Assembly (NCBI GenBank): GCA_916610825.1
Contig: OU744453.1
Location: forward strand, 3,788,724 to 3,852,723
DNA from: Haliclystus octoradiatus
Lineage: Eukaryota > Cnidaria > Staurozoa > Stauromedusae > Haliclystidae
Direction: 5' to 3'
Length of the DNA stretch: 64,000 nt
Shown here: piece by piece, positions 23,570 to 37,700 of the stretch
Position numbering within the stretch: the first letter of the stretch is position 1
Layout of the letters: each line of letters starts with the position of its first letter
The notes under the pieces: generated by a model
What the model saw: the letters and a program-made list of their open reading frames with translations, nothing else
Databases searched by the model: none
Told to the model about the DNA's origin: nothing
Translations under genes and position numbers: made by a program

Positions 23570-23922
23570 GAGGGGGTACTTCCATACCCGTTTGTACTGG
23601 GGTGTGCCACTTATAGATAAATCGATACTAACCCAAAATTGCAGGTTTTGCTCAGAACCATCCCCTAATATTGTAAAAAAATGTATTATTTCCAAGTATT
23701 TGTTTTGCATAGAAAATGCCATTTCGGAGCCGCACAGCAGGTTTCCGGATATCTCACAGATAGAATATTTCCAGTTTTCACAGCTTGCAGCCGGCGATAT
23801 CAGGGCAGAGTTCCAAAATTTTAATTTTATACCCGAAAATTGACAACATGGTGCCAATATGATACGCAAAAATAATGGTAAATCCCCAACTCCCCGTATA
23901 GCGCCTATATGGAAGTACCCCA
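23570..23922. mobile_element. palindrome-ended MITE
   Basis: The ends are inverted repeats: GGGGTACTTCCATA near 23573 and TATGGAAGTACCCC at 23908-23921, with further similarity inside (GTGCCACTT; CCCCGTATAGCGCCTATATGG). The interior is unique and non-coding. The word AGCGCCTATATGG recalls the hAT-like MITE at 1816, so the two may be related families. No clear target duplication was seen. Confidence 0.65.
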
Positions 23923-23929
23923 CGGTTGA

Positions 23930-24340
23930 TGACTAGATAAGAACGAATATAGCCTAACAATGATTCAAAGAAAAAGAGAAAAGCAATTGGAAAGAAAAGC
24001 TCCAGTAATTAAATTAGTAATTTTTGATAATGTTCTGAAATCTTTGTCCAGTGATAAGATTGTCCAATATAATTTAAATAGTTTTCAAAACTAATAAAAT
24101 AGATGAAATTTTAATCAATTTTTTGGCGTTGATAAATAAGATTAAATACTATACTACTATACATTCTTAGAGCCCTATCAGTTAAAACTTAAGTATAAAC
24201 GATAATATTTATTATTTCATTAATAACATTTTCCCAAGTGAATATATCTGCTAAACTATTTGACCTAATTGACTGAAGTGACGTAGTTGCATGCATTTGA
24301 TGATTAAGCAAAAAGTGTTTACTCCCTAAGGATTACAGAT
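23930..24340. other. AT-rich intergenic stretch
   Basis: This is part of the region between the divergent starts of the TSR gene (23254, minus) and the LEKR1-like gene (25672, plus). No gene or repeat is recognised. Confidence 0.4.
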
Positions 24341-24348
24341 GATTTAAG

Positions 24349-24600
24349 CAGGGGTGGCACCAGGATTTACCCGACGAGGGGGCTGGCATCCCCGACAGGG
24401 AGGCTATGCCAAATTTCCATGTTACATAGAAACAATTTGGCAATCGTCTCTAATACTGGAATGGAGCTAATTCCTATTGTTTTTTACGAAATATGCTAAA
24501 AAAAATTCCCCGACAGAAAATTTAGCCTTCCCCGATGGGAGGGGCGATCATCCCCGACGGTAGGACTGAAGCCCCCTGTCCCCCTCTGGTGCCACCCCCG
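24349..24600. mobile_element. hAT-type MITE with 8-bp target duplication
   Basis: This 252-bp element has inverted ends CAGGGGTGGCACCAG and CTGGTGCCACCCCCG and is flanked by the perfect 8-bp repeat GATTTAAG (24341-24348 and 24601-24608). CAGGGGTGGCA-type ends and an 8-bp duplication are typical of hAT elements. The interior repeats CCCCGAC-rich words and is non-coding. Confidence 0.92.
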
Positions 24601-24609
24601 GATTTAAGT

Positions 24610-25380
24610 TAGTTACCATATATAGCTCTATGGTATTTTAGTGTCAATATCGACTGTTATAATATGATAATAATATAACAGAACTAAAACGGCAGGTTTC
24701 TTCGTGCAATTTGAAAATCACATAAAAGTGTTCATAAATATATTGTAAACAATTATCTATTTCTTGTTATGATTAAATAATATTGTAAACCCTTAAAAAA
24801 TCTAATTTACATTTCATGATTCACGGTCAAAGCCTTCTTATCAATTGGAGAAAATGCTGCATGTGAGCTTCATGGTCTTTGATTCTTAATTTTGTTCTTC
24901 CAAGATTTTGCGAATCCTTAGAAGCATGACGAAAACACGAAATGTATGAATTAAGAGGGCTCTGACCGTGAAATAATTTACAAATTCATCTCTGGTGAGC
25001 TCCACAATAAAATTTGACTTAAAAAAGTTTATGGTATTTTTATGAAAATTTTATGTGAATTTCAAGTTGCCCAGAGAAACCTGCAATTTTATCACTTATA
25101 AGATTCTTACGAATAGACCATGTATGTCAAGAGATTGCCAAACGGATACGGGTTTCCATGTAACGGTATTCCGGTAATCAAATAATCCGCTTATGAGTTT
25201 TGGAGAATGAGTACAAGTTGACAATTTTGGAGCGAAATCAAAGCAAAGGCAGTCAATCGTTTGAGCTGCTCATTTTTGACTCATGGTTATTATTTATTAA
25301 AATTCAATTTTCTTACAATTTACTACCAAAGATATAATATATACCTTCATTACAATGCATTAAACGTGAAATTATTGTAT
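24610..25380. other. upstream region of the LEKR1-like gene
   Basis: AT-rich, with no reading frame. The divergent arrangement (TSR-gene exon 1 on the minus strand 2.4 kb away) means promoters for both genes may lie between 23260 and 25660. I see no convincing TATA box. Confidence 0.35.
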
Positions 25381-25384
25381 TAAG

Positions 25385-25638
25385 GTGAGTCTTTAACTAT
25401 TCTTTAAATTTTTTATGTCGCTCTTAGTCTGTTTACATATTTTATGAAACAAACACTTAGGTCTTTGAATTTAGGCCTTTGAGTTTGTGCTTTCAAAGTC
25501 ACCTTTCGTAAAATTTTGAGCATGATTCTATCTGTTTATAATACAAAAAACTCACATATATCGTGTATTATTTGTAACTTAATCATGATTTATTAAACTA
25601 TAAATAGTTGTGAATGATTTGGATCAATTTTTATTTAG
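25385..25638 (+). other. possible 5' UTR intron
   Basis: AAG followed by GTGAGT at 25385 is a strong donor, and TTTATTTAG at 25638 is a plausible acceptor just before the coding exon. If used, it would join a leader exon to the exon holding the start codon. This is an inference from splice signals only. Confidence 0.4.
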
Positions 25639-25655
25639 TTGATCATTTGGTTGTC

Positions 25656-25739
25656 ATGGTGACGTCAAATCATGAACCCTTCATTTCACACACCAGAACA
25701 TCCTCTACCACAGGAGATTCAATCAATGAAAACAGATGA
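25656..25739 (+). other. overlapping upstream ORF
   Basis: An ATG 16 bases before the main start opens a 27-codon frame that runs past the main ATG in another frame and stops at 25737-25739. If transcribed, it could reduce initiation at the main start. The palindrome TGACGTCA (25660-25667, a CRE-type site) lies inside it. Confidence 0.5.
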
Positions 25740-28700
25740 TACAGTTTGCAAATTCTGTGGAATAAGTTATCTTATTCACAGAGAAGTTAAAAGATTACAA
25801 GATGAACTAAATTTATGTAAACAAAAATTAGGACAACTTGAAAATGCTGCTAGCAGAGAAGAACAAGCAAAACTTGAAACTGAACTATGGAAACAGAAAT
25901 TTAATGATTTATCAAAATCTTCAACAAAGATACATGACGAGTGAGTAATTTCAGTTATATTTTCCATCAGCTATGTCTGTTCTAAGGTAGGGTATGACAA
26001 AGTCTGGAAACTTGGAAACCTAGTCTGCGATAGGCTAGCTACATTCACAAGGAAGAGGCAAAATGCTGGATTTAAAGCTAAAATAAAATTTCGATTTTAT
26101 GTTTTTGTGTCAGTAAAATTACTCAAACGTTTGGATAACCATTTAACGTTGCAGAAGGTAAAACATTTTGTCAGACCCTGTCTGTAACTTGTGTTCTGGC
26201 ATGCATGCTGCATTCTTTTTCAGGAATTGGGTAATGATTCATCACGTTTCTGCTCAAGCCCAAATTTATTTGCAAGCAGAATAAGCAAAATCTCCAGGCC
26301 AAAAAAAGTAGGCCTTTTCATTTTGGAATTAGATTTGTTTACAACAAAAAAAAAAACAGGGTTGATGGATTATTTAATTTTCCATTTAACTTTCACTCAA
26401 TGGTAGGTCTACGCTTATTTTGATAAACGAAAGATGAAATAAAACTTTTACAGTAGACTTGAATTCTGCTATAAAAGTTTTGTAACGTATTCTTACTCAG
26501 TCCTACAAAAGGTTCATCCTTCTGGAATCCTAGAGTCATTTCAACATTTTCTTCTGAATTTTTCTGTTGATGTTTGACCAATAAATCATTTTAAAAATGT
26601 TCTAGGATTCTTACCTTTGTCGGTCCCTGATAGTGATAAGTTCAAACTAGAGCACTTGTATAGCCTAGCAGTTTCAGTCCTTCAGGATTTATCCTAGAAT
26701 TTCTATTTAACAGGCTCTTACATGTAGCCTAATAAGGATATAAATTTTCAGATAATGGGGCATGCTTAATGATTAGGTCTAAGTAGGACTACAAAGATTA
26801 CAGTACCGATTCTGAAGTTTTCTTCAGAATATCTGTAGAAATTCAACTACTGTATATTATTTTGGTAGGCTATACGGTAGGCTAACTGTACATTTCTGAA
26901 AATTTATCAAAACTTTACAAACTTCTGATGTTTTGTCAATTTGAATTTGAAACCCAGCTAGATCCCGGTGTCCCGAATTTTTTGTTATAGGGCTACTTTA
27001 TTGAAGCATTATTTCAATTCATGTTTTCTCTTCTAGATATGAAAATCTTCAACAAGAAAAAGAAATGATTTTACTTTCAATGAGAAACATTGATGGCGAT
27101 AATCGATCATTAAAACATCAACTAATTGAAATGAAAGATTTAGTCAATCAATTAAAACGTGGTACAAAAGAACGTGACATCTCCCTTCGAAATTGTAAAG
27201 TAGTATTAGTTGATCTAAAAAAATCATTTGGAACTGTCAAATTATCATCCATTGAATTAAAAGAGAACTTTGAAAGTAAGATAACAGATTTGAAATTCTG
27301 TGTATCGGAAATAAATGAAAAACGTTCAACAGAGAAAAGAAAACTCATTGAACAATTAGAAAACGTAAGCATAGTCCTAACGTAGGTCAACAGAAAACTA
27401 ATTGACAATATTGTGACCATGGAGGCCGTTTTAGGCATAGCCTTCGACTGCATCTGAAACTGTTTGAAACAGGGCGGAATTTCTTAGAAAGTGAGTTTTC
27501 TTGACTCATTTCAAGTTATATCCCCTGCAAAAATACTAGTTGAGTCCATGAACAGTTCATGGACGCTAGATAACCCGATTGTTATAAACTTTTCATGAAC
27601 TATTCTGAACTCTTCATAAAGATTTTGCCTAGTAATCCTGTATAATTTTTTCGTCACAGCGGCGTTTGATTTTTTATAACTTCGTTATACCTCATAACGC
27701 TACAGTCGTGCTTATACAACCCATATTGCACAGGAAGTGTTTTATATTTTGTAGAATTCTTACATATAGGCTAGGTTCATGTTTAGTAGTCGCGTTTACA
27801 GATTGAGTTTAGAGATTTCCAATTTATCACCTTTTTCATGTAATATTAGGCTGAAATCCAGTCTACATCACAGACATGAGAATTTTCAGACTTTTACCAG
27901 ATTTCGGACTATTTTTTACCTTTGTGCTACTCTATGTATCACTCTTTTCTATTGAAATTTATCAATTTATCCTAGATTTCAGACTATTTTCAATTTTTGA
28001 ATTCTCATGTCTGACATCAATGCAGATTGAAGGTCGAAATATAATATTCTGGTGTACTGCTTTTGTTTTTCAGAACAAAACGAAACACATAAAAATAGAT
28101 GAGTTACTGGATGCTAAGGACCAAGAAATATTATCATTAAATAGCTCAAATAATGAATTAAAATCTGATATCCAGGATCACATGACAGCAGTAAAAAAGT
28201 TACTCAAAGATAATACCCTCTTAAAAGGAAAGAATGGAAAATTAACTGATGTTGTGGATAAAACAAACACGGAACTGAGGTACACTTATTTATGTTTGAG
28301 GCTACCCCTGCGAAAAACAGTTCAGGAGTTCATGAACAGTTCATGAACCTTAAATGGCTCCAATTTTCCTGAATTGTTCATGAACTGTTCATGAACAGTT
28401 CATGAACACTCACAGACAGTTCATGAAAATGTCTTGCCATTTAACGTTCATGAACTGTTCATGAACTCTTGAACTGTTTTCGCAGGGGTATAGAGATATA
28501 ATCTAAACTTAGCTAAATATGTCTATTGAATCTCACTTAGAAGAACTATTAAATATCGATCCTGTAAGGTCTCTATGCAGGCTAAGTGTCAACACGAAAA
28601 TTTACTCAAGTTAGTACATTTCTTGTGGATAGTAAATTGGGGAAAAGAAATATGACACATATATATAACTGTAGGCTATATATTACAACTATTGTGTAAT

Positions 28701-31700
28701 ACTCATTAACGCATTCTATATTCTACCATAGGAATTTACAAGAGGAATTTTCTGAACAAAAATCTATGCTGTCTACTGAAGTATTAAGTTTAAAAGAAAC
28801 ATTATCACAACTCAATAGAGAAATGACATCAAAGTCTGTAACTATTTCAGAAATAAAAGAACTGAATGAAAGGCTATTGAAAGAAAATTATAACTTAAAA
28901 GAGTTGCAAGCTCACACAGCCAATGACGCTTCAGCTTATAGTGATGATCTAAAGGCAAGTTCAAATCAAATAGTTAATTACCCCTGAGTTCATGAACATT
29001 AAGTGGCCTATCTTTAATGAACAGTTTCCACAGGGGTATATTCATAAGTAAAGTAATGTAGACGGTGCCCGTACCACCTCTATTTCTAGATGAGTGTCTT
29101 TTTTCACTGAGAGCAATGATTTCAAACGCTTTTTGTTAACCTTAGTTGCAACACTGCAGATCAATTTCAACAGATGTTATGGCAGATAGGTCTCGATTGT
29201 CAATGCGCAACTATGTCAATTGCGCTGCAGCTACTCACAATGCAATTCCCTTTGGACTATTCCATCTGCCCTCCAGACTCCAATAGACTCCAGTGTTTTT
29301 GTGGGCTGTGTCCATAGACTTACATAGACTGCTGACAAAAATACGAAACATTGGGAACAAAGATGGCTGACGCTTAGGACTTATTTTAGCGCCCTCCTCA
29401 TTGACATTTTCAAAATTATTTGATCACTCCTATAAACTCTTGCAATCTAAACTCCAAACAATATGTTCTCACTGTCATAGAAAGATAGTATAGGATTTTC
29501 CTGCCAGCGAAGCGAGATTTGTTCATAGGATCACAATTATAACATTTATGAATAATTTAAAATCACACCGAGAGACAAGGAAATATAATAATTAAATAAA
29601 AAAATACTATTTACCTTCAAATGCGATTAAAAAATTGAATTTTTAACTCATATATGATGGTAGTCATAAATAACTCTTTTATAAATACAAATCCTGTTTA
29701 ATTTAGAAAAAATATGGCTTGAAATTTCGCGGTTTTCAAGCCTCTGTTTTGGTACCTTGCGTCAGCCATTATGGATGTCCATGGTCGCTATGTGTTTCCA
29801 TGAAGTTTGGCAATGGAATCAGCAGTCTGTGTAATTCTATGGCTGTGTCACATCCTACGATCTACATCACAGGCGTAAATAATTAAATTGTGAACATTAT
29901 CTAATTTCGTACAACAATATGCCCTATTATAGGATGGAAACAAGATTTATCTGGCTTTAATTTACTCTATAATATAGTATCCTTTTCGTATTTCTAGGCT
30001 GCAAATCTAACTTCTAAAATTGCGAGTGATGAATTAAAGCGAATAAAATCACAAAGGTAAATGGCATTTAATTGTGGATCAAACTTGACTCTTGAGCGAC
30101 TCAATTCTGACATTCTCATAGCTTTATGTATTTACTATCCAACTTTCTCCAATATTAATGAAGAATTTATTATCAACATGATTTTCGCCTAAATGGAATT
30201 CAACCTTCTTGTTTATCCCACACTGGACTACTATATACACTGCTCAGCGCACCTCTCCCCTGCGAAAAACAGTTCAGGAGTTTACGAATAGTTCATGAAC
30301 AGTTCATGAACGTTAAATGATTACAATTTTCCTCAACTATTCATTAACTGTTTATACTCCTGAACTGTTTTCGCAGGGGTTGTTATAGCTAGATCATGAA
30401 CGTTTAATTGGGCCATTTGATGAACTTTTTCAGTATCTTTTCATGCTAATATTCTTGATTTTTTTTTAGACAGCTCATGAATTGCCTTGCAAAGTTCTTG
30501 AACAAGTTCATGAAACTTAGTCCTTTTAATGTTCATGAACAGTTCTTGAACTTGTGTTGAGGTTTATTTAGGGTGAATTGTATATAACTGTTTTATTTAA
30601 TTTATTATTTTAATTTGTCTATTTTTTGTTGGCAGACAGCATGATATTGAAATGCATCAGGAACAGCTCAAAGAGATGAGGGAAAGCTACAAAGCAAAAC
30701 TCTTGGATGCTTCAAATGTATTAAAAGAGATGACTGAAAAGGTAATGCAGCGACAGAGCTATAAATACTCTGACGTGTTTTGATTTCCACTCTTGCAAAT
30801 TTTGAAAAAAAAAGAAAATCTGCATTGACCTTGTATGAATATTTAGGGAAACAGTTCATAGAAGCAATTGTTGAAAATTTCATGAATTTCATAATAAGTT
30901 CATAGGTTTGTAACTTATCATGAAGTATAGTCTACAGGAGTCATTTTTCAGAAGAAATTGATTAAAACTTGTGTAATTTGTGTTGCTGATGTCCTTTGAG
31001 ACATCTATGCAACTATACTTGAGACTATTCTACTATTTGAGAGGATTAGTGCAGATGACAGATGTTAAAGCCAACCACACTTCAGATCTGATCATACCTG
31101 ACTGACTGTAGCCCTGCGAAAACAATTCATGAACGTTAAATGACTCCTATTTTTCTGAACTGTACATGAAAAACTGTCCATGAACAGTTCATGAACCCTC
31201 ACAGACAGTTCATGAAAATTTCGGGCCATTTAACGTTCATGAACTGTTCATGGACTGTTCATAAACTCCTGAACTGTTTTCTCAGGGGTAGCTCAAATTC
31301 CCCAAAGGTACACCTTATCTTGACATTATCTATGAAACTTATCAAATGAATACAATCTTTTGATGGCAAAACCATGTATTTCACTGATTTAAGAGTTTTA
31401 AAGCCCACAGTTGTTATAGTGTTCAGACTTCCAAAATCACAAAATCTTCTTAGGCAATTTTATTTAAGTATGTTGTGGTTCAAACAGCTGCTTATTAATG
31501 TAGATTCCAATGAAAATTTAGAGTTTGTGATAACTATGACCAACAATATATGCCTATTTCAAAAACGTTGCCTGGTTTGAGCGACTACTATGCCTTTTTA
31601 GTAGCTTATCATTGACAGCAGAGGAATACAGAAGCAGGAGCTTAACTCCGACTATGGCAGGAGTACAGTCAAACCTGTTATAACGGTCACCTCTATATAA

Positions 31701-34700
31701 AGGCCACCTGTCTATAGTGGTCACTCTTGTAATGTGTTGAATAGCATTTTCTATTGAATCAAACCTGTATATAAAGGCCACCTGTCTATAGCGGCCAATT
31801 TATCTACCTCTTGTAGATGGCCGTTATATACAGGTTTCACTGTATCCATATCTGAACAGGAGCCGGATTAGAGTGAATGTTTTGCCAAACAGAACTAGGG
31901 GCTGGAGCAGGAGTCTTGAAAGTTGAATGCACTCCTTGTAATTTCTTATTTCATAAGCATTGCAAAACTGAAAATTGACTGGATATTCCAACATATTGGT
32001 TTAATTGACTACGTGTTTCAGATTAAGTAAATCTATTCTGTGCTTCTCTATGTTTTAATTTGGCGTTTATATATTAATTCATTTTCGGACTTTTTATGGC
32101 GTTTGTCTGGAATATTTTTTGAGTCGAAGCTAGAGTCTATTTCTTACATTTTTGGAGCCGTACTCGGTGTCAAACGCTTCTATTATTTCGGATTCTGAGT
32201 TTGGAAAATCTGACTGCATACACCTCTTGCTGGCAGTACAATTTCAAATTTCTTTCATACTTTATCAAAATACTTTGTGTTCAACATATATTGATATGTT
32301 ACCATCTGCTATCTATTTTAGCATGGAGTTGAATTATCATCTATGGAAAATCATTTTAAAAACGAAATCGAAGAACAGAAGAAATCAAACAACAAGGTAG
32401 ATTCATAAGCCTGATTTCTCTGGGGAGATGGAGGTAACTCAAACAATTTCAGAGACGGGGGTGCCAATTTGAATTCAGAAATTTGACCTTTAAAAAAATA
32501 TTTTTTTTTCCCAAAATATTCCTATACCTAATATACTTTTTTCAGGCCAAAATTTATACCCCGAATATTTTCTATCGACGGATTTTTGATAATTCATTAC
32601 AGCTTCTTCGTAGATATATATGAACCTGTTTGCATTGAAAACAATATCCTTAAAGATTTTGAAATTTCTGAAACATTTACCCCAAAAATAGCACGGACAA
32701 TGGAATTGTCTACCCTCAATAATTGGCACATCGGATCCGACACAGTTAGGAATCCAGGAATGCGAGGGTTAGAATTCCGAGGGTTAGAGCAAATTTAGAA
32801 GAGTATTGATATTTTTGATATTTATTGTTTAAACATCAACAAAACAATTCAGAAGAAATTATTATAATGCCTTTCGGATTCCAGAAGGCTGAACCTATCG
32901 CTCTGATCGATTCGGATTCTGGTTGATATTTTTTTCCGATTTCATAGAAAAATGTTGCATTAGTTCGGATTAATTTAGAAATGTTATTTTCGGATCAGAT
33001 CGGATCGGATTATATTTACGCTTATTGCTTCGGATTGGATCGGATTCAGATCACTAACTCATTCGTACACGTAATCAATTTTCTGTAAATTCGATCCGAC
33101 ACACATCTTTAGCGTACAGTACACCTGTAGTGCGATTGATTGCTTTGTGGGTCCCGCAATAGTATTTGCTTAAAAGCTATTTTGTTACGATGTATAATAC
33201 AAGTTTTGGCTATTGTTATTGAAGCGTTAATAATCTTCGATAGTCTCTCTTTCATGCCATCTATCGATAATCTCGCATACAGATAAAGGAGACTCATATA
33301 TTGTTTAAGTTTAAATTTAGTGCTGGTCAATTTTATATGTAGTACTCTCCTTGACCTTTTATATAATCATTATATTATATATTTAAATTTGTATCTAACT
33401 AGTTATTATTTGGATCGTTTACCTTCTTGAAGATACTTCATTATTATTTACCTTTTTTAATTACTTGCTTAATTCTATTACATCGGTACCTTTGTAAAAG
33501 TAGCCTTCCATTACTGTATATCTTTTCTCTTATTGCATTAGATGTTCTTCCTTCAAATGTTTATATAATTGCGTTGAAAGGTTCTTGTTTTTACGGTATA
33601 ATGGTGTGGTTCGAAAAAGACCGACTTTCATAAAACAGAAATAACAACATAGTGCCAAATTGTCTTAAAACATCGTATGTATAATTTGATTGCAATAGGA
33701 TAACGTTTGGTGATTGCGTACTTAAATATATATCGTGGCGGGTTATTTGTTAGCCTGCGCGCAGACGTTACGGGATCAAAAATTAACTTCCTTATTCTGT
33801 TCTTTGATAGTCTGCGTTACAGACCATTTGCGCAGTTTTAAGTCCAGCCACTTTTCAAAAACGTAGAGTGGAAGTTTCTGATCGATGCATGGGTTAATCT
33901 ATTGTTCTTAGTGAATAAATTCATCATCTCTGTTACGAGGCCCGGACAGAGAAACCGAGCAATTCACACAGACCCTATTCTTTCGTGAATGAATCGCGGT
34001 CTGTTACGCAGGCTAGTTCTTTGAAGGTCGGTCTTTTTTAGCCACCTTACTGTATATGTATCTGTCATATAACATCAGATAATCATCGTAGGTACTGTTC
34101 GTACGACATTTAGCTGCAGCTAGCGAGAATTCAATCTAAAACATACCAGGCATGCCGCGTGAAACTTTATGCCACACGTGGTTACGTATAATATGATAGC
34201 GAGATTAATTACAATATGGCCGGCTAAAGTACGTTATATCACAGGATCATAGGATGTTTCCATTCAAAATTTATTGTCGATAATCTTTACTGTTGTGTTG
34301 TTGTATTATCGTTTTATATAAACTAAATTGGTATTTCATTTATAGGAAAAATAATGGTTTGTTGCTTTTAAAGGTTTCGTTAAGCATGTGCTGATTACAA
34401 GACTATATTTACACGAGATCTGAATAATCTAGATTAGTGTCTTTGATTAGGATTAAGATTATTCGGATTGGTCTGATTATATTTTGAGTTAGTTTGAAAA
34501 GTTAGAAAAAATTATGAGAAATCAACTAAAGATTTAAAAATATTTGTCAATGTAGTATAGATAACTCCTTCTCATTATTGGGTATTAAGGTATTAAGGTA
34601 CACTTGACGCATTGTACATAATATTTGATTCTCTATTTTAAAATAATTAATAAATTTGTTTTACCGATATTATGAACTGATATTTGAATTACCCCTTATA

Positions 34701-37700
34701 TGGATGGACGCTTATTTAAATGTGTCTAAGCTGTTATTTAAATCCTTTATTACTTAATGTCTATGTTTTGCAGTTGCGTCTTTTCGTCATACCGATTACC
34801 GGTTAGAAAACACGGAGCGGTTAATACAGCTTTAATATTGACCGTTGTTATACCACTGATTATATCAATGAGAAAGATGAAGAAGAGTTGACCTCATTCA
34901 AATCATCCATCCGGGGATACACCGTATGACCGTAGGAAAACGCCCTTTTACAAATTCTAAAATTCTCAATATTTATATTACTTTTAACCGGAGTTTGAAG
35001 CAAGCAATATAAACAAAAAAATTCTTGATCGTATTTCGACGTCGGATTTTTACTACTATCCGGCCGATTCTTCCCCCTTCCCAATTCGAAATATGTACCC
35101 GAATTTTATAATTAATATAGTTCGTCAACCATGCTTGAGTCGATAAAATTGCTGAATAACATATGTATAAAAACATTTGATGGATTATTCTGTTCTTTGT
35201 TGATAAGGTTGTTTATTATAATCAATAACTGTAATTTTATTTCATTTTTATTAGGAAATTAATGATCAACGACAGGTGCACGAAGAACGCTTACGCCTAA
35301 CAGCAAATGAAGCCATAAACAACTTGAATCAGGTAATATATTTATTAATTAACGTAGGTCTATATCGGTGTTTATATGGAGTCAGAATTGAAGAGTGAAA
35401 AAAAGTTATAAGAAATTCACCGGAGTCAGAATCTGTATCGGAATATGCGAAAAATGATGATTAATTCTCCGGCCCCATAATATTCCGTCAAACTCCTGTA
35501 AAAATGTACGAAAATTGAACCAAATTGAATATGTATATTTCCAATGCAAACATCCTCACACAACACAAAAACGTACAAGAGCAGAAAATATATCCATCAA
35601 ATATTGTATCCTTAACCCCAACTCAGACTCCCAGCTAACTCCTATCTGGCAAGACATTCACTCCAGGCCGGTGCCTGTCGAAGTATGGATACTGCTACCG
35701 GAATCGGAGTTTGACTGCTGCTCCGGTAAACCTCTGTAAGTCTTTATTCACACGTGTTTCTTCAATATTAGGTTGTCAATCAGAATGCCTTCGTCATAAA
35801 CATTCATGAATTTGTACTACAATTCAACACTTGTTCACAGCAAAAATATTGAATAAAGCAATATGAAGCAATAATTAGTTTAATTTTCAATTTTCAATTT
35901 TCAATTTACGAATTAGGTATCTATTTTCATCACGATGTTATTATTTGACTATTTAAAAACGGCTAGATTTCAAAATTGTCCAACATTTATATAGATTTTT
36001 ATTTCATTCCACCGTATATGTGTTGAACATCCTTACCATAAAGTTATTGTGGCAACCATTAGAAATGGTTATATTGAATCATGCAAATGGTTATCATATC
36101 ATATCATATAATGGTTAAATCATGCAAATTTTTATATCTTTCCACTACTCCTTCGCCCAATACAAGAGTGTTTGCTTTTTGTATTTTACACCATTCCTGA
36201 TTATAATAAATTTTTTACTGTCAAATTTTGAAAAATATTTCGATCAAATTGAAGATGACGGTTCTCTTAAAAGTGCAAAAATGACCGGTTGGCTCTATGC
36301 GCTTATAGAGTCTGCGCTTGCGTGTTTGCCGTTTGTATTGTTTCTGTGCTTAAAACAATTCTGAAACTTGAAATTTGAAGACGAAGGAAAGACTGTCATT
36401 GATCGATAAATTTACGCTAATCTTAGTTCAATATTAACCTCGTAGCGACCACCGGGCAACGTTGCTCCTTTAATATTTACTCACGAAAGTATAACAATTC
36501 TATATATCTGATATGTAATAACATATTTTAACAGCAGACTACCAAATACAGTTTCTACGTGGTTATTGGGCATATTGTTTTCTGTACAGTATAACTGCGC
36601 CAAATGTTTTTGCGGTAGACCCTATTTAATTAATATATAATATGAAAAAGAGTTTTCTTATACAAAAATAAGAGTTTAATATACATTAAACTTGTGGTTT
36701 ATAATTGTGAAACATTTGCATTATGATTGATAACGATCAATAACAAGAAGATAATTAAAAAATCACCAAGATATTAGGCAAGTAATATTCCATATATATA
36801 TCTCCTATTATGATGCGGTTTATATGATATCTTCAATATTACTAGATTTTAATGTCGTATACTACCATACTACAGTTATAACCAGTTACTATACAACTTA
36901 ACGTTATATGCTCTTCAATGTTATGTAATATGAGGTAAACAGTTATGTATGTAAAAGTACTCAATGTTTGTTAGAACAGAGCATAATATAGGTTGACGGT
37001 TTTTTTCAAAGCATAATTATCACAAAATAAAAATGCCAAACTATGAGTAGCGGCAAAAGACTTTTGCCTCATCTTTGTTTCATTTTTATATTCTTTTCGA
37101 TATAAACTATACAGGCGTGAAACTCTGAGTAGCGGAAAAAGGCTTTTGCCTGATCTTTGTGTCTGACATTGTATTCTCTTCGATATAAATTATGAAACAT
37201 TTCTCACTATTTTGTAGATTTTGATAGCGCTACTCCGCCCTTAACTTTCTCCGCCCTTCAAATTATAGCGTATAGAATGCCACCTATAGTTTGATATCGT
37301 TCAACCTGTTATCATATCATGTCGGAAATGTTTTTACTATTGTTATAAGAACTTCCCTGTCAAAATGTTAGTACAAATTAATTTATGAATAAAGCTGTTT
37401 AGATTTTTATTATCATCATCATTATTCAAACAAAATGTAAGAGTACTTACCATCAAACCAGCATTAATTAAATGATAGAGCTTATTTTAAGCAAATATGC
37501 TATCCATTCAAGCAATCAATTCCTTTTTCATTTATCTCATAATATATATTTATACACTTCTGGTATAATTATAATTTTTTTAAATATGGTTGTTTCTATA
37601 TATGTTACTGGTGGTGTCCTCTATACAATTGAAATTAAAATTCATTCATGTATTATATTGTTAAAAACAGTCGTGCTTTTATCGCACTGTATAGCTATTG

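Larger units (their letters stand above)
28955..29997 (+). other. GC-AG intron in the LEKR1-like gene
   Basis: Exon 4 ends AAG and the intron begins GCAAGT, the consensus for the minor GC donor class. The next GT, four bases on (28959), would put exon 5 in a frame that hits TAA within a few codons. With the GC donor, exon 5 reads through in frame into exon 6. The acceptor is TTTCTAG at 29997. Confidence 0.85.

Noticed and set aside
28955-28960. GT at 28959 as the donor of LEKR1-like exon 4
   Set aside because: It would shift exon 5 into a frame with a stop after a few codons. The GC donor four bases earlier matches the consensus and keeps the frame.
28305-31288. CRISPR-like array from repeated GTTCATGAAC words
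   Set aside because: The repeats are internal palindromes of separate TA-flanked MITEs, spacing is irregular, and this is an animal genome.
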